Notes: generated by a model from the letters alone, not told the origin. 64,000 bases of DNA from Neoceratodus forsteri (GCA_016271365.2 CM057456.1:886224001-886288000); one strand, 5' to 3'. Shown: positions 45,930 through 57,692, counted from the stretch's first letter. A program made the numbers and translations.

Positions 45930-47195
45930 ACATACTAACATACTAAGATGCCAGCAGAGTAGGTCTAATGGTCTATCGAATCTGCTCGAAAATCAGCAAC
46001 CAGTCAGGACACTGTTGCTGCCCTCCCCACCTCCCGTGAAATTCCCCGACCCCATCTCCCATTGGATTTGCACCTCCAGGTCTGGCACTACTCAGTTTTA
46101 CCTTCCCCTTATACCTGTCCCAGCCCCTCTTGAATCCCTCCACTGTATTAACAGCCACTAGTCCCTCAGACAGTGCATTCCAGGGGTCCACCACCTTCTC
46201 AGTGAAGTAGCTTCTCCTAGTCTCCCCCCTGAGCCTCCCATCAGCCTGCCTCATGGAGTGCCCCCTAGTGGCCCCCCCCTCCTTTAGCAGAAGCACCCTA
46301 TTAGGTTGACATTAATTAGTCCCTTTAGACATTTAAAGACCTCAATCATATCCCTTCTGGCCTTCCTCTCCTCCAGGGAGTACAAGTTGAGCTCCTCAAG
46401 TCTCTCCTCATAGGATCTTTCCCCCAGACCTTGTATCATTCTGATCGCCCTTCTCTGGGCCCTCTCAAGAAGCACAATGTCCTTTTTCAAGTACAGGTGC
46501 CAAACTGCATGCAGTACTCTAGGTGCAGTCTAACCAGGTAGTTATACAGAGGAAGAAGCACCAGCCGTCTCCTCGAGGTTATCCCCCGGCAATGCACACC
46601 AGCATTTTATTTGCTTTAGCTGCAGCCCTCCTACACTGCTCAGAGTTATTCATTTCAGCATCCACTACCACCCCAAGATCCTTTTCCCCTCCCAAAACCT
46701 GCAGTTTATCCCCACCCAAAAAGTACTCATGAGCTGGGTTCCTATGCCCCAAATGGAGAACACTGCATTTCTTGGCATTAAACCTCAGTTTCTAGGTGCA
46801 TGACCACTTCTCCAGAGTCTCCAGGTCCTCTGAAGGGCTCTTCTACCCTTCTCCCCATCCACCACCACCCCCAGCTTTGAGTCATCAGCAAAGAGGTTCA
46901 TCTCACTCTTGATACCATCCCTGATGTCTGAGATGTAAGCATTAAACAGAAGTGGACCCAACACCAACCATTGTGGGACCCCGCTAATGACCCTCCTAGG
47001 AGATAATACCTCCCCCCCAACCACTACCTTCTGAAACCGCCCAGTTAGCCAGTTTCCTATCCATCTAACCATCCTTTCCCCCAACACCATTCTATTATTA
47101 TAATCCCCAGATCCCTTTCCTGTTCTGTTTGCTTTATCTGCTCTCACTCCAGTGAGTACTTGGCCAGTTGATATTCCCCTCATTGGTTTCATAAC
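45930..47195 (-). mobile_element. CR1 LINE subfamily B, copy B2 (5'-truncated)
   Basis: 3' end ACATACTAACATACTAAGAT at the left, as in copy B1. It runs through the ORF2 C-terminus (YFTEKVVDPWNALSEGLVA, about 46190) and RT. It begins immediately where CR1 copy C ends, so the two lie head to tail without a spacer. Confidence 0.85.
46785..47192 (-). pseudogene. CR1 ORF2 relic (RT), copy B2
   Basis: Contains RMVRWIGNWLTGRFQKVVV, RRVISGVPQWLVLGPLLF (PQG decayed to PQW) and an intact FADD motif in LFADDSKLG. The fingers region is missing through 5' truncation. Downstream C-terminal sequence continues to about 45990 in other frames. Confidence 0.85.
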
Positions 47196-47368
47196 CTTGT
47201 GCCACTTTGGCTGGATGCTTCCTTGTGCTGCAGGGATAGGAGCATAAACACAGACACTTGCTGCTGTTCCCCTTTTTTAATGGAATCTACTAAAATAGCA
47301 CTGGTGTGCACAGTGATGTTCCTGTTGCTTGTAATGCGGCTGTAAATTACTCTCATCTGTCTTTACAA

Positions 47369-47449
47369 TTAACCCTTAGGCTGCTGACAGAATTAGAACG
47401 TACAGGAATTCTGGACTGATATATCAGTCCACGGCACAGCAAGGGTTAA
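47369..47449. mobile_element. Tiny TTAA-flanked inverted-repeat element (piggyBac-like MITE?)
   Basis: TTAACCCTTAGGCTGCTGAC at the left and the imperfect complement GGCACAGCAAGGGTTAA at the right give TTAA on both sides and CCCTT termini, as in piggyBac-type elements. An exact 18 bp palindrome GGACTGATATATCAGTCC (47413-47430) lies inside. At 81 bp this is very short, so chance or deep decay is possible. Confidence 0.4.
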
Positions 47450-48989
47450 AAGATACAGTATGTTACAAAAAGTAAAAATGATTAATGCCTTACTGTTTTG
47501 GACAGACATTTGGTTTTATTCAATTGAAGTAATTACAAGCATTGTACCTAATTTTTAAATAAAGAAAGTGGGGTTGAATATTTCTTCCTTATGCAATGTG
47601 GCATGACATAAAATCACAGTCTTTTCTTATTGCCTGTTTTTCCCATAAGAAAAAAAAATGACTTGCGCTGAAGCCAGCTCATAACTTCTTGCACTGGCAG
47701 TTTTCAGTGTATAGTAATAATAGTGTGAGTGTGTATGGCTTCTAATAGGCAAGCAACAATACCCATGAGGGTATGCAGTACTGGGCTATACCCACCTGCT
47801 TAGGGACATAATGAGGCAGATGCTGCAGGCAGAGTGCCTTATAACCCCTAGAAGGGCAAGTACAGCTCATACCCTCATACCACCCACCCTTCAGAGTATT
47901 ACTGCACTAATAAAATGGGCATTTGTTGATATTTTAATAAAATATTTAAAAATAAAAAGGTTAAAAGGAGTAAAAATGAATTACAAAATAATTTATTTGT
48001 GAAGTAGTTTCTCTACTGGTACACTTACGAGTAGAGTGTGCTGCTGTTTTTGAGAGATATTTGCTTTTTAGTTTCCCTTTGTGTCCTTAATGCCCTTCCC
48101 CACCCACCTGCCTTCCAGTAAGAATTGAGTGCTTTCAGTTTCCCTTGATCAGCTCCCCCCCCACCTGACCCCACCTCAAAGTCCATTTTTTTTCTCAGTG
48201 CTAACCAGAGACTAGAATTCTTTCAACCCCCTTTCTAAGCTGAAAATAATAGCTCCTTGTAAGTTAGCGTAGTGAAAAGATTAAAATACTTTTTATGTTG
48301 GCTAAGTGTTGTTCTTCACATTGCCTTTCCATTGCCCCTTCTTGCTCTAGCAACTGATTCCTCCCACCTTGTTTTCCCTGAGCTCATTTATTTTTATTCT
48401 TGTCATCACTGTGAGGGGTGGAGGGTTAGGCTAAACAACCTGAGGACTTATTCAGTATATTACCTAGGTCAGCTCCACATTCATGTGATATTCTTCACTT
48501 GCTCTTCAGACTGTCATGCACTGTCTTCCTGGCAGCCAATAGAAAGTTAGCAAAGCATTACAGAAAGCTGCAAGGAGCAATAGCAAGGCACACCATTTGG
48601 TCATTGTCAGCCATAATGCATTTCAGCGGAACAACTGCAAAACAATTCTTGAGTTTAACCACAGTAGGAACTGGTCTGCTATGCAATACATCCCTAAAAA
48701 CTGTAAATATGCAATTTCTCACTTTGTGAAGGGTGAAGGCCATGAAAAAACTATGCAAAATTAGCCCTTACCAAAGGGTCAGTCCACATATGCCAGTACT
48801 TCCCCACCAAAGTCGGTTATACACAGCATAACTGTGGTTGATAAATTTAAAAAAAGTTCAAAAACTTATCACATATTCACAGCACCCTATCTCCCACATT
48901 CCTCCCCTGTCCAAGTAATTAAAACACTTCCCTTACCCAGCTCACTTTGCAGCCAACCTCCCACATGGTCAGGCCTAGCCATGGCACTA
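47450..48989. other. Unassigned sequence
   Basis: No recognised element or gene. Reading frames of up to ~90 codons have no domain signature. Confidence 0.35.
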
Positions 48990-49699
48990 CCATTCTCCTA
49001 GTGAAAGTCACTAGTGATTTGTGCAGGATGGTGACAGTGGAGTGGTGGCTGAAGACTTTTTCATCGACCTCTCCAAGGCCTTTGACATAATAGACCATGG
49101 CATATTGCTTAATAAATTGGATGGCTTAGGTTTTCCTAACTGTTTGAGAAAATGGCTGACAAGCTAATTAAATATACACCAGATAGCCTCTACTGGCTGT
49201 GTGAATTCCAAGAAAACTAATGTGAGGTGCGAAGTACCGCAGGGATCTGTTGTGGGGTTGCTCATCTTCTCACTATTTATTAATGATCTCAAAACCCAAC
49301 AGGACAACACGGCCATCCTCCTCTACTTGGATGACACTGTTGTCTGTAGCTGGAGTTTGGATTCTCCATCACTTCAGACCAGGCTACAAACAGCCTTCAA
49401 TAAAATACGATGGTTTTCAGTGAAAATAAACTCATACCGTATAAATAAAAAACACAGGTGATGCAATTTAACTGAGTATGTGGAACTAAACTAAATTCTG
49501 AAATATCTGTTTACTCAAGGAATAACAGAAAGTTGCAAAATGTTCACCATTACAAGTATCTTGGACTCTGGCTAGATGAAAACCTAAAACTGGACCACCA
49601 TTTAAAAGTTCGAGAAAAAAAGGGTGCACTCTAGGATAGGTTTCATGTACAGGAACAAAACTTTTTTCTCTTTAGATGTCAGAGTGTAAATTGTACAAT
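48990..49699 (+). pseudogene. Rex1/CR1-like LINE RT relic, left part
   Basis: RT blocks FFIDLSKAFDIIDHGILLNK (about 49055), CEVPQGSVVGLLIFSLFIND (about 49230) and the catalytic YLDD at 49324-49335, then WFSVKINSYRINKK. Stops follow. The sequence is cut at 49699 by CR1 copy A3 and resumes at 53659. It is a different family member from the 13.6 kb LINE and more decayed. Confidence 0.75.
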
Positions 49700-52600
49700 A
49701 GAAACATAGAAACATAGACTCTGATGGCAGATAAGGACCGCTTGGCCCACCTAGTCTGCCCTTTTTGCTACCTACAGGATAGGCTGCAGATCCTAGTTAA
49801 CCAACAGCCTATTTCTTCCTACCCCCCACAAGAATTGCTTTATGTCTGTCCCATGCATTCTTGAATTCTCCCACAGTTTTAGACCCCACAACCTCCTCAG
49901 GAAGGCTGTTCCATGCATCCACTACCCTCTCTGTGGAAAAATACTTCCTCACATTGCCCCGGAACCACCACCCCTCTATCTTTAAATAGTGTCCCCTTGT
50001 TCTTGCACGTCTCTTTTTCTGAAAAATGCTACCCTCTCAGACTTTTGATTCCACTGAGGTACTTAAAAGTTTCTATCATGTCCCCCCCCTCCCTTCTTTC
50101 CTCAAGGGTATACATATTAAGCTCCTTTAGTCTCTCCTCATACGGCTTCTCTTGCAGACCCTACACCATTTTAGTTGCCCTCCTCTGGACTGCCTCTATC
50201 CTGCCTATGTCCTTGCGGAGGTGGGGTCTCCAGAACTAGACGCAGTACTCCAGATGGGGTCTCACCAACTGTCTGTACAGAGGGATAACAACTTCCTGTT
50301 TTCTGCTGGTGATGCCTCTCCCTATGCATCCCAGTATACCCCCAGCCCTCCCTACTGCCTTCTTACATTGCATGCTAACCTTAAGGTCATCTGATATGAT
50401 TACTCCCAGGTCTCTTTCCTTTTTTGTTGTTGTTACTACCCCCCCCAATTGTGTAATCTTCCCTGGGTTCTTGTTTCCCAGGTGCATTATTTTGCACTTC
50501 TTTGCATTGAATCCTAGCTGCCATACTTCTGACCATTCCTCCAACCTTGCCAAGTCCCTTCTCATCCTTTCCATGCCTCCTTGTGTATCAACCCTGTTGC
50601 AGATCTTTGTGTCATCTGCAAAGAGGCATACTTTTCCTTCCAGTCCCTCTGCAATGTCACTTATAAAGACATTAAAAGGACTGGACCCAGTCTGAACCCT
50701 GCTGTACCCCACTAGTAACCCGCTTTCTTCCAGAGTGGACTCCATTTACAATTACCTTCTGTGTCCTGTTGTCCAGCCAATGTTTACCCAGGCTACCACC
50801 TGGGACCCACTCCCAGGCTGGTTAATTTGACTATTAATCTTTTGTGTGGGACTGTGTCAAATGCCTTGCTAAAGTCTAGGTAGGCCATGTCCACAGCCCC
50901 TCCCTGGTCTACTACTTTGGTCACCCAGTCAAAGAAATCTATTATATTAGTCTGACATGACCTTCCCGCTGTGAACCCATGCTGCCTTGGGTCCTGTGCC
51001 CCACTGGCCTCAAGGTACTCAACAATTCTTTCCTTCAGAATTGACTCCATCACTTTCCCTACCACAGAGGTCAAACTGACAGGTCTGTAGTTTCCTGCCT
51101 CTGTCTTGGTCCCACTTTTGTGAAGGGGAATCACATCCGCCTTCCTCCAGTCCTCAGGTGCCACACCATCCTCCCATGATTTATTAAAAAGAGTAGTCAG
51201 TGGTTTCACTAGTTACCCCCTTAATTCTTTTAGAATTCTGGGGTGAATTCCCTCAGGCCCCATTGCTTTGTCCACCTTCAGTTTTAGGAGTTCTTGCAGA
51301 ACCCTTTCTTCTGTGAAAGGGCTGGGATCAACCCCCCCTATCAAGAGTGCTTCTGTTAATTGGATTAGGTACTTCCCCCTCCTCTTCTGTGAATACTGAG
51401 CAGAAATATTCATTCAGTATCCCTGCTTTTTCATTGTCCCCCTCTGCCCACCCACCATTCATTCTATTCAGCCTCACTATCCCTCCCTTTGTCTTTCTAC
51501 GCTCTCTGATGTACCTATAAAAGGTATTGTCCCCTTCTTAACCGAGTTGGCTATCTTTTCCTCAGTTTTGGCCTTTGCTATTCTGACTTCCCTCCCTGCT
51601 TCCTTCTCTCTTAACTGGTACAGCTCTCTGTCCTGCTCCTTCTGTGTTTCCTTATACTTCCTGAATGTTATCTTTTTCTCCGTGACTTTCCCAGCCACCT
51701 CTTTTGAGAACCATAGTGTTTTTTTCTTTCATTTTGATTTGTTTATTTGCTTCACACAAAGGCTTGTTGCCTCTGTGATGACAGTTTTGATGATTCCCCA
51801 TTGTTGCTCCACCCCTCCTTCTAGCCTGTTTTGCTAGTATTTTTCTGAGGCACTCTCCCATCTTGCAAAAGTCAGCCTTCCTGAAGTCCAGTACCCTCAC
51901 TTTTGTATGGCTTGACTCTGTAGCTGGGTTTAACATGAACCACACTGTTTGATGGTCATTTGTTCCCAGATGGCACCCACTTCTAGATCTGAGATCCTCT
52001 CACTGCCCCATTTGAAGTACAAGGTCTAAGATTGCTCCCTCATGAGTGGGTTCCGAAACTAGCTGTCTGAGGCATGCCACCTGTAGGGCATCGAGAATGG
52101 CCCTGCTCTTAGATGTCGCTGCAGTAAATGTGCTCCAGTTAACATCTGGCATATTCAGGTCTCCCATCAACAGTATCTCCCCTTTCTCTGCCATCCTAAG
52201 AATGCTTTCTATCATATCCTTGTCCATTCCCTCTCCCTGACATGGGGGTCAGTACACAACCCCTGTGCGGATTGTGGTACCCTTTTCAGTCTCCAAGGAG
52301 ACCCACAGTGCCTCCTCTCCTCCCTGTTTACTCTTTTGTTCAGTTTCTTTTATCCCTTCCTTTACATAGAGAGCTACTCCTCACCCTCTTCTCTCTTGCC
52401 TGTCTCTCCTGTAGGTTATGTACCTTGGTATGTTAACATCCCAGTCATGGTTCTCTGTGTACCATGTTTCTGTGACTGCTACGATATCCAGGCATCCCTC
52501 TTCCATCAAGGTCACCAGCTCAGGGAGCTTGTTGCCCCGACTACGGGCATTGGTACTCATTACCCTCCATTTTCTGATGGCCTTACTCCTTTTTTCCCCA

Positions 52601-53658
52601 TCTGTGTCCTTTGCCTTTGTCACTTTCCCCATTTACCCCTGCCTTCTCCCTATCACCACCTCTATGTTGGTGTTACACTTACTACCACCAATTTTTTTTG
52701 GAGGCTGGGTTTTCCTGCTCCTTTCCAGTGCCTGCCCCTCCAGCTAGTTTAAATGCTTGCCAATGAAGCATTTAAACCTATCACCTAGGATCCTAGTTCC
52801 CCTCCTGGACAGATGCAGCCCATCATGCCAGTATAGGCTTGCATCACTCCAGGTGGACCCCCAGTCCCCAATGAAGCCAATTCCCTGAGCTCTGCACCAG
52901 CTTTTCAACCAGTGATTGAATTCCATGGTGCAGAACACCCTAGCCTCTCCTACGCCATAGATGGGCAACACCTCTGAGAAGGTTACCGTGCGTGCTGCTT
53001 GTCTGAGACCCTTCCCCAATTCCACAAACTCTTCCTGCACTGCTCTAAACCCTTTCTTAGCCAGGTCATTTGTCCCTAGGTGGACAATGACATCCAGCTC
53101 CCTCCCCTGTGTAGCTGCTCCGGCAATCCTGAGGATTCGCTCCCTGTCCCTCCAAGCCATGGTGCCAGGCAGGCACCTTACCTCCCTCTCCCCTTCCTCC
53201 CCCAGTTCTATCTTCCTAACAATGGAGTCCCCCACCAGGAGTTGTTTCCTTCCCCTGTGGGGTCCCATGCCACCCTCCTGTGGGTCTCCTTTGTGGAGGT
53301 TCCCAGCATCCTCCTTGGTCTCCACTGCAGGTGCCTCCATAGAGGAACCACACTTTGCCAGAATGGCATAGGAATTGTGGAGAGGTACAACTGGAGGGAT
53401 GCGCCTCTGTTCCACCACCCTCACCCTCCCTGAGCCCACTGTGGTCCAACCGCTCCTCTTTCTTGGCAACCTCTGAGGCAACGGCAGTGGCATTGGTGGT
53501 CCCTGGATGGAGGAGGAGGTTCCACAAATCCTGGCCAACTCAGCCTGGAGATGAGCAACCTCCTCCCTCAGCCCAGAGAGGTGCCTGCAGATGGGACAAC
53601 ACTGCATCCTCCAGAACATCTCCAGGAAGACTGCTGCTCCACAGCCACTGCACCACTC
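49700..53658 (-). mobile_element. CR1 LINE subfamily A, copy A3 (most complete)
   Basis: 3.96 kb, from the zinc-finger part of ORF1 to the octamer tail. CAAT directly flanks both ends (49696-49699 and 53659-53662). Removing the element plus one CAAT restores a continuous Rex1-like reading line (IVQ then SCLISDPL), which defines both ends exactly. Confidence 0.92.
49913..52632 (-). pseudogene. CR1 ORF2 relic (endonuclease + RT), copy A3
   Basis: Endonuclease: MSTNARSRGNKLPELVTLM (Asn kept), VAVTETWYT, MGDLNMPDVNW (GD kept). RT: MGPEGIHPRILKEL, NYRPVSLTSVVGKVMES, YLDFSKAFDTVPHKRL and an intact FADD (LFADDTKICNRVD, about 50615). Frameshifts near 51400, 50790 and 50700 and several stops inactivate it, but catalytic motifs survive better than in A1 or A2. 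Confidence 0.9.
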
Positions 53659-53661
53659 CAA
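52744..53661 (-). pseudogene. CR1 ORF1: zinc finger, coiled coil, SGNH esterase (5'-truncated)
   Basis: 305 open codons: cysteines C4, C7, C22 and C25 form a CxxC...CxxC finger. A short coiled coil follows (LREEVAHLQAELARI, residues 31-45), a basic Pro-rich linker, and an SGNH/GDSL esterase fold with GDS at 144-146, GTND at 196-199 and DGLH at 280-283. All three esterase blocks are intact. The first codon is TTG at the truncation point and overlaps the flanking duplication, so the true start is lost. Confidence 0.9.
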
Positions 53662-53890
53662 TCATGTCTTATTTCAGACCCCTTAACTGTTGTATGATAC
53701 TGCCTCTATTTGATTATGGGGATATTTTTTTATGCTAGCCTATCTAAAGTTCACTCTTTTAGGCTAGAGTCATTGCATTACAAACTAAACCATTTTATTT
53801 TACTAGCACCTAAGCGGACAAACCATTGTGACCTTCTTAGATCCCTTGGTGGCTTCCCTTGGAATAAGTAAGATACATGCACATTCTAAC
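53659..53890 (+). pseudogene. Rex1/CR1-like LINE relic, right part
   Basis: Continues the 48990-49699 element after the CR1 insertion: SCLISDPLTVV, then LYLIMGIFFYASLSKVHSF and KRTNHCDLLRSLGGFPW, similar to the post-RT C-terminal region of Rex1-type LINEs. The end is not defined. No 3' tail is seen. Confidence 0.7.
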
Positions 53891-54000
53891 ATTCATGTGG
53901 AAGTGAGAATAACAAACAGTTCTGATTTACAGTACCTTATTGAATAGTTCTCTTACAATACTTTAAAACTGGATTAAGACCAGCCAATGGGTTTGAATGT

Positions 54001-54208
54001 TTATTTTTTTTTTATTTTATTCTTTTGGTAACCAGCTAAGGCCCACTAGGTACAAGTGCCTGTTTGCAGGGGTGGACCAGGAGCACTGGGGTGGTTAAGT
54101 GAGTTGCTCAGAGTCAAACAGTATGCAAGTAGAGGTTGTGGGAATCAAACCCAGACCTGCTGGATGTACCAAGCTCCTTCACAGCTTCTTACTCTAACTA
54201 GTAGGCTA
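54001..54208 (-). mobile_element. CORE-SINE (MIR-like), old copy
   Basis: Antisense: T-rich left edge, GGTAACCAGCTAAGGCCCAC, AAGTGAGTTGCTCAGAGTCA (CORE), GGGAATCAAACCCAGA (B box). It is more diverged than the other three copies, and the A-box end is hard to see. Confidence 0.75.
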
Positions 54209-54396
54209 TACTGTTAATAGACTCTCTGGTCAGATGTCTCTTTCATTTAAACATCCTTTTATTCAAAATATTTTGTATTCATTTTATAGTAATCCAGAAG
54301 AATCTATGCAACAACTGATAACCTTAATACATTTCATTTGTACACATTTGGAATCTGCACTGCAAAAGAAGTCAAACTGGAAACAATACATATATA

Positions 54397-55002
54397 TAGT
54401 AGAAGCTGCTTTAAGGTGATGGCTCCATGGCAGACTATTCATCCCCTTAAAGCGACCGTCTCCTTTAACAGAAGAGCAACCGGACAAAATAAAAAAGCAG
54501 GCAGACAGTTAAAAAGGTCATCAAGACATCAAGTTGGGAGGCCGGGACATCTCTTACTCAAAAAACTCTATGATTTTCTTCTGTTTAGCATCCATGGACA
54601 TACGGCTCAGGATGTTACTCTCCAGATCAAAAAGCTTCTCCCACTGGTGTATATCAGCATTCTGTAAACACCAGCCATGGAGTGGGGAATGTGGGCAACA
54701 TCTTCTTTGTGTGAGACTGGTGCAGGGGGCCCACTGTTAACATCAGTCGAATCCTCTTCAGCCTCAGCATGCCCTTCCTCTTGTGACAGAGCAGCATCAC
54801 AATTGCACCAACTGTTAGCTCTCCCTCTGTTTGTTCATTCACATCAATTTCGACAAAACAAAGGAACTCCTCCTCCATGAAGTTTGCGGGCTGCACAACA
54901 TCAGCCAAGGGATTGTCCAGAGCTTCGGTTCCCTCTGCTGGCTCCTCTTGTTCCTCAGCAGGATAAAACCCTGCTTTCCTGAAGCAGTTGGCTATCGTAG
55001 TG
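54397..55002 (-). pseudogene. Tigger transposase, C-terminal part and terminus
   Basis: Reading minus from 55002: TTIANCFRKAGFYPAEEQ, then PANFMEEEFLCFVEIDVNEQ, the C-terminal region of Tigger transposase. The left edge TAGTAGAAGCTGCTTTAAGG after TATA resembles the element terminus (CAGT decayed to TAGT). The gene continues at 57303 on the far side of CR1 copy A4. Confidence 0.75.
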
Positions 55003-55009
55003 TACTGAA

Positions 55010-57195
55010 CGAATATGTCTGCTCAGTATTCACAAAAGAAGAGGAGGGAAAGGTACATAATCCAATCAATAGAAGCACTCTGGATAGGGGGGTCGATACC
55101 AGTCCTTTCACAGAAGAAAGGGTTCTGAAAGAACTCCTAAAACTGAAGGTAGACAACGCAATGGAGCCTGACAGGATTCACCCCAGAATTCTAAAAGAAC
55201 TAAGGGGAGAACTAGTGACAACACTGACTACCGTTTTTAACAAATCATGGGAGGATGATGCAGTACCTAAGGACTGGAGGAGGGCGGATGTGATTCCCAT
55301 TCACAAAAGTGGGAGCAAAGCAGAGGCAGGAAACTACAGATCTGTTTGCTTGACCTCAGTGGTAGGGAAAATGATGGAATCACTTCTGAAAGAAATAACT
55401 GTTGAGTACCTAGAGGCCAGTGTGGCACAGAACCCAAGGCAGCATGGACTCACAGTGGGAAGGTCATGTCAGACGAATCTAATAGATTTCTTTGACTGGG
55501 TGACTAAAGTAGTAGACTAGGGAGGTGCTGTGGCCATAGCCTACCTAGACATTAGCAAGGCATTTGACACAGTCCCACACAAAAGATTAATAAACAAATT
55601 AGACAGCCTGGGAGTGAGTTCCAGGGTGGTTGCTTGGGTAAAAAATTGTCTGGACAACAGGATGCAGAGGATAATAGTAACCGGAGTCCACTCTGAAGAA
55701 AGGGGGTCACTAGTGGGGTACCGCAGGGTACAGTACTGGGTCTGGTCCTTTTTTTTTTTTATTATCTATTTTCTCCGTTACCGTGCCCCGGATTCACCTC
55801 TCCTTCAGGCAGCCAAGGTCACCGGCACTCCTCCATTTAGCCCCCTCAAGTCCTCACCTCATATTGCAGCCAACCCCTGAGGTAGCTCAGTGTTACCCTC
55901 TTACTGAGTTGGTCCCTCTCCTTCGAGGGGAAGGCACCGGTGGGGGCGGCCCAGCATGCTATATTTTTACTTCAGCCTCGGGGCACTGCTGAGCTGGACT
56001 AGCCTGCAGGAAGCCTGGAGGATGCCAGTATATCGGATGCCGTCATCCAGCCAATCCGGAGCGGTTTTTCCCATTTTTTGGCACTTCCTGCATTGCAATG
56101 CTTTCTGCAGTGCTCCTGGTCTCCACTGGGGGCAGCTGCAGATTGAAGCAGCCCTGTAGCCCACCCCAGGAGATGAGAAGGGAGCAGTCCAATGGATACT
56201 CAATCCTCCCCTTCCCCTGCCGACCCCCGGTGACCTGAGTCCGTTCCTGAACCCCGGGTCACCAGCGTGTGAGGTAAGGCGCCAGCGCCTCAACCCTCTG
56301 CGCCACTGGGCCCCGGTCCTTTTTAATGTCTTTAGAAGTGACATTGTAGAGGGACTGGAAGGAAAAGTATGCCTCTTTGCAGACAACACAAAGATCTGCA
56401 AAAGGGTTGATACACAAGGGAGGGTGGAAAGGATGAGAAGGGACTTGGCAAGGTTGGAGGAATGGTGAAAAGTATGGCAGCTTAGATTCAATGCAAAGAA
56501 GTGCAAAGTAATGCACCTGGGAAACAAAAACCCAGGGGAAGAGTACACAATGGGGGGAGGTATTAACAACAACAAAAACGGAAAGGGACCTGGGGGTAGT
56601 CATATCAGATGACCTAAATGTAAGCAAGCAATGTGAGAAGGCAGTAAGGAGGGCTGGGGGGATACTGGGATGCATAGGGAGAGGCATCACCAGTAGAGAA
56701 CAGGAAGTTGTTATCTCTCTGTACAGACAGTTGGTGAGACCCCATCTGAAATACTGCATGCAGTTCTGGAGACCCCATCTCCACAAGGACATAGACAGGA
56801 TGGAGGCAGTCCAGAGGAGGGCAACTAAAATGGTGCAGGATCTGCAACAGAAGCCATGTGAAGAGAGAGAGACTAAAGGAGCTTAATATGTATACCCTTG
56901 AGGAAAGCAGGGAGAGGGGGGACATGATAGAAACTTTCAAGTACCTCAAGGGAATCAGCAAAGTCCAAGAAGGCAGCATCTTTCAGCAAAAGAGATGTGC
57001 AAGAACAAGGGGATACAATTTGAAAACAGAGGAGGGACGGCTCAGGGGCAATGTGAGGAAGTATTTTTTCACAGAGAGGATGGTGGACACATGGAACGGC
57101 TTCCTGAGGAGGTCATGGGGTCCAAAACAATAGGGGAATTCAAGAATGCATGGGACAGACATAAGGCAATTCTGGTGGGGGATAGGAAGAAGTAG
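55010..57195 (+). pseudogene. CR1 ORF2 relic (RT), copy A4
   Basis: RT blocks MEPDRIHPRILKEL (GPDG decayed), VCLTSVVGKMMESLLKE, AYLDISKAFDTVPHKRL, and after the SINE the active site reads FADN instead of FADD (about 56380). The C-terminal region (YTLEESRERGDMIETFKYL, VRKYFFTERMVDTWNGF) is present. A stop near 55520 and the SINE insertion split it. Confidence 0.88.
55754..56314 (-). mobile_element. Long tRNA-headed SINE (family B), copy 5 (best bounded)
   Basis: 561 bp flanked by GGTCCTTTTT on both sides (55744-55753 and 56315-56324). Reading minus: GGCCCAGTGGCGCAGAGGGT with TTGAGG (A box), CTGGTGACCCGGGGTTCAGG (B box), a unique ~440 bp body, and an A-rich 3' end. CR1 reading order resumes after it. 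Among the five copies it has the sharpest boundaries and the best-preserved head. Confidence 0.85.
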
Positions 57196-57302
57196 GCTGT
57201 TGGTTAACTAGGATCTGCAGCTTATCCAATAGGTAGGGAAATGGGCAGACTAGGTGGGCCAAGCAGTCTTTATCTGCTGTCAAAGTCTATGTTTCTATGT
57301 TT

Positions 57303-57665
57303 CACATCTGTCCAAGCCTTGTGAAGCATAAAAATTGCATTCAAGAGATTTACCTGGTGACCAATCTCGGTTGCCAAGTACTCTGACCCACTGTCTAAGA
57401 TGCCAATAATACGCTCAGCAAATAAGGACCTGTAGTGTCCTTTTAAATTCTTGATGACCCCCATATCAAGGGGCTGTATCAGACCGGTGGTGTTTGGTGG
57501 CAAGAAGTGAATGCTTATGTGGCTGAACTTGCTAACCAGGCTGGACAGGTGGGTGCTGCAATTGTCCACCTGCAGCAGCACCTTCCGTTGTCTATGCTGT
57601 AGCCTCCTATTCTAGCTGTCCAGCCATTCATTAAAAATGTAGGAGGTCATCCATGCGTTAGTTGA
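57303..57665 (-). pseudogene. Tigger transposase, DDE-domain part
   Basis: Reading minus: WMTSYIFNEWLDS, then KVLLQVDNCSTH with the second catalytic Asp (VDN), IHFLPPNTTGLIQPLDMGVI (the LPPNTTSLLQPLDQGVI block with the third Asp), and AWTDV at the CR1 junction. This is the catalytic half of a pogo-family transposase. The DNA-binding part is missing beyond about 57665, where L1-like sequence begins. Confidence 0.88.
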
Positions 57666-57692
57666 ACTAATATAGGTTACAGGTAGGGTTGT

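Larger units (their letters stand above)
55003..57302 (+). mobile_element. CR1 LINE subfamily A, copy A4, inserted in Tigger
   Basis: Begins ACTGAACGAATATGTCTGCT in the linker before RT and ends CTATGTTTCTATGTTT. Tigger coding sequence on the two sides joins as AWTDV-TTIANCF. Without the internal SINE the CR1 part is about 1.73 kb. No convincing target duplication. Confidence 0.9.
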
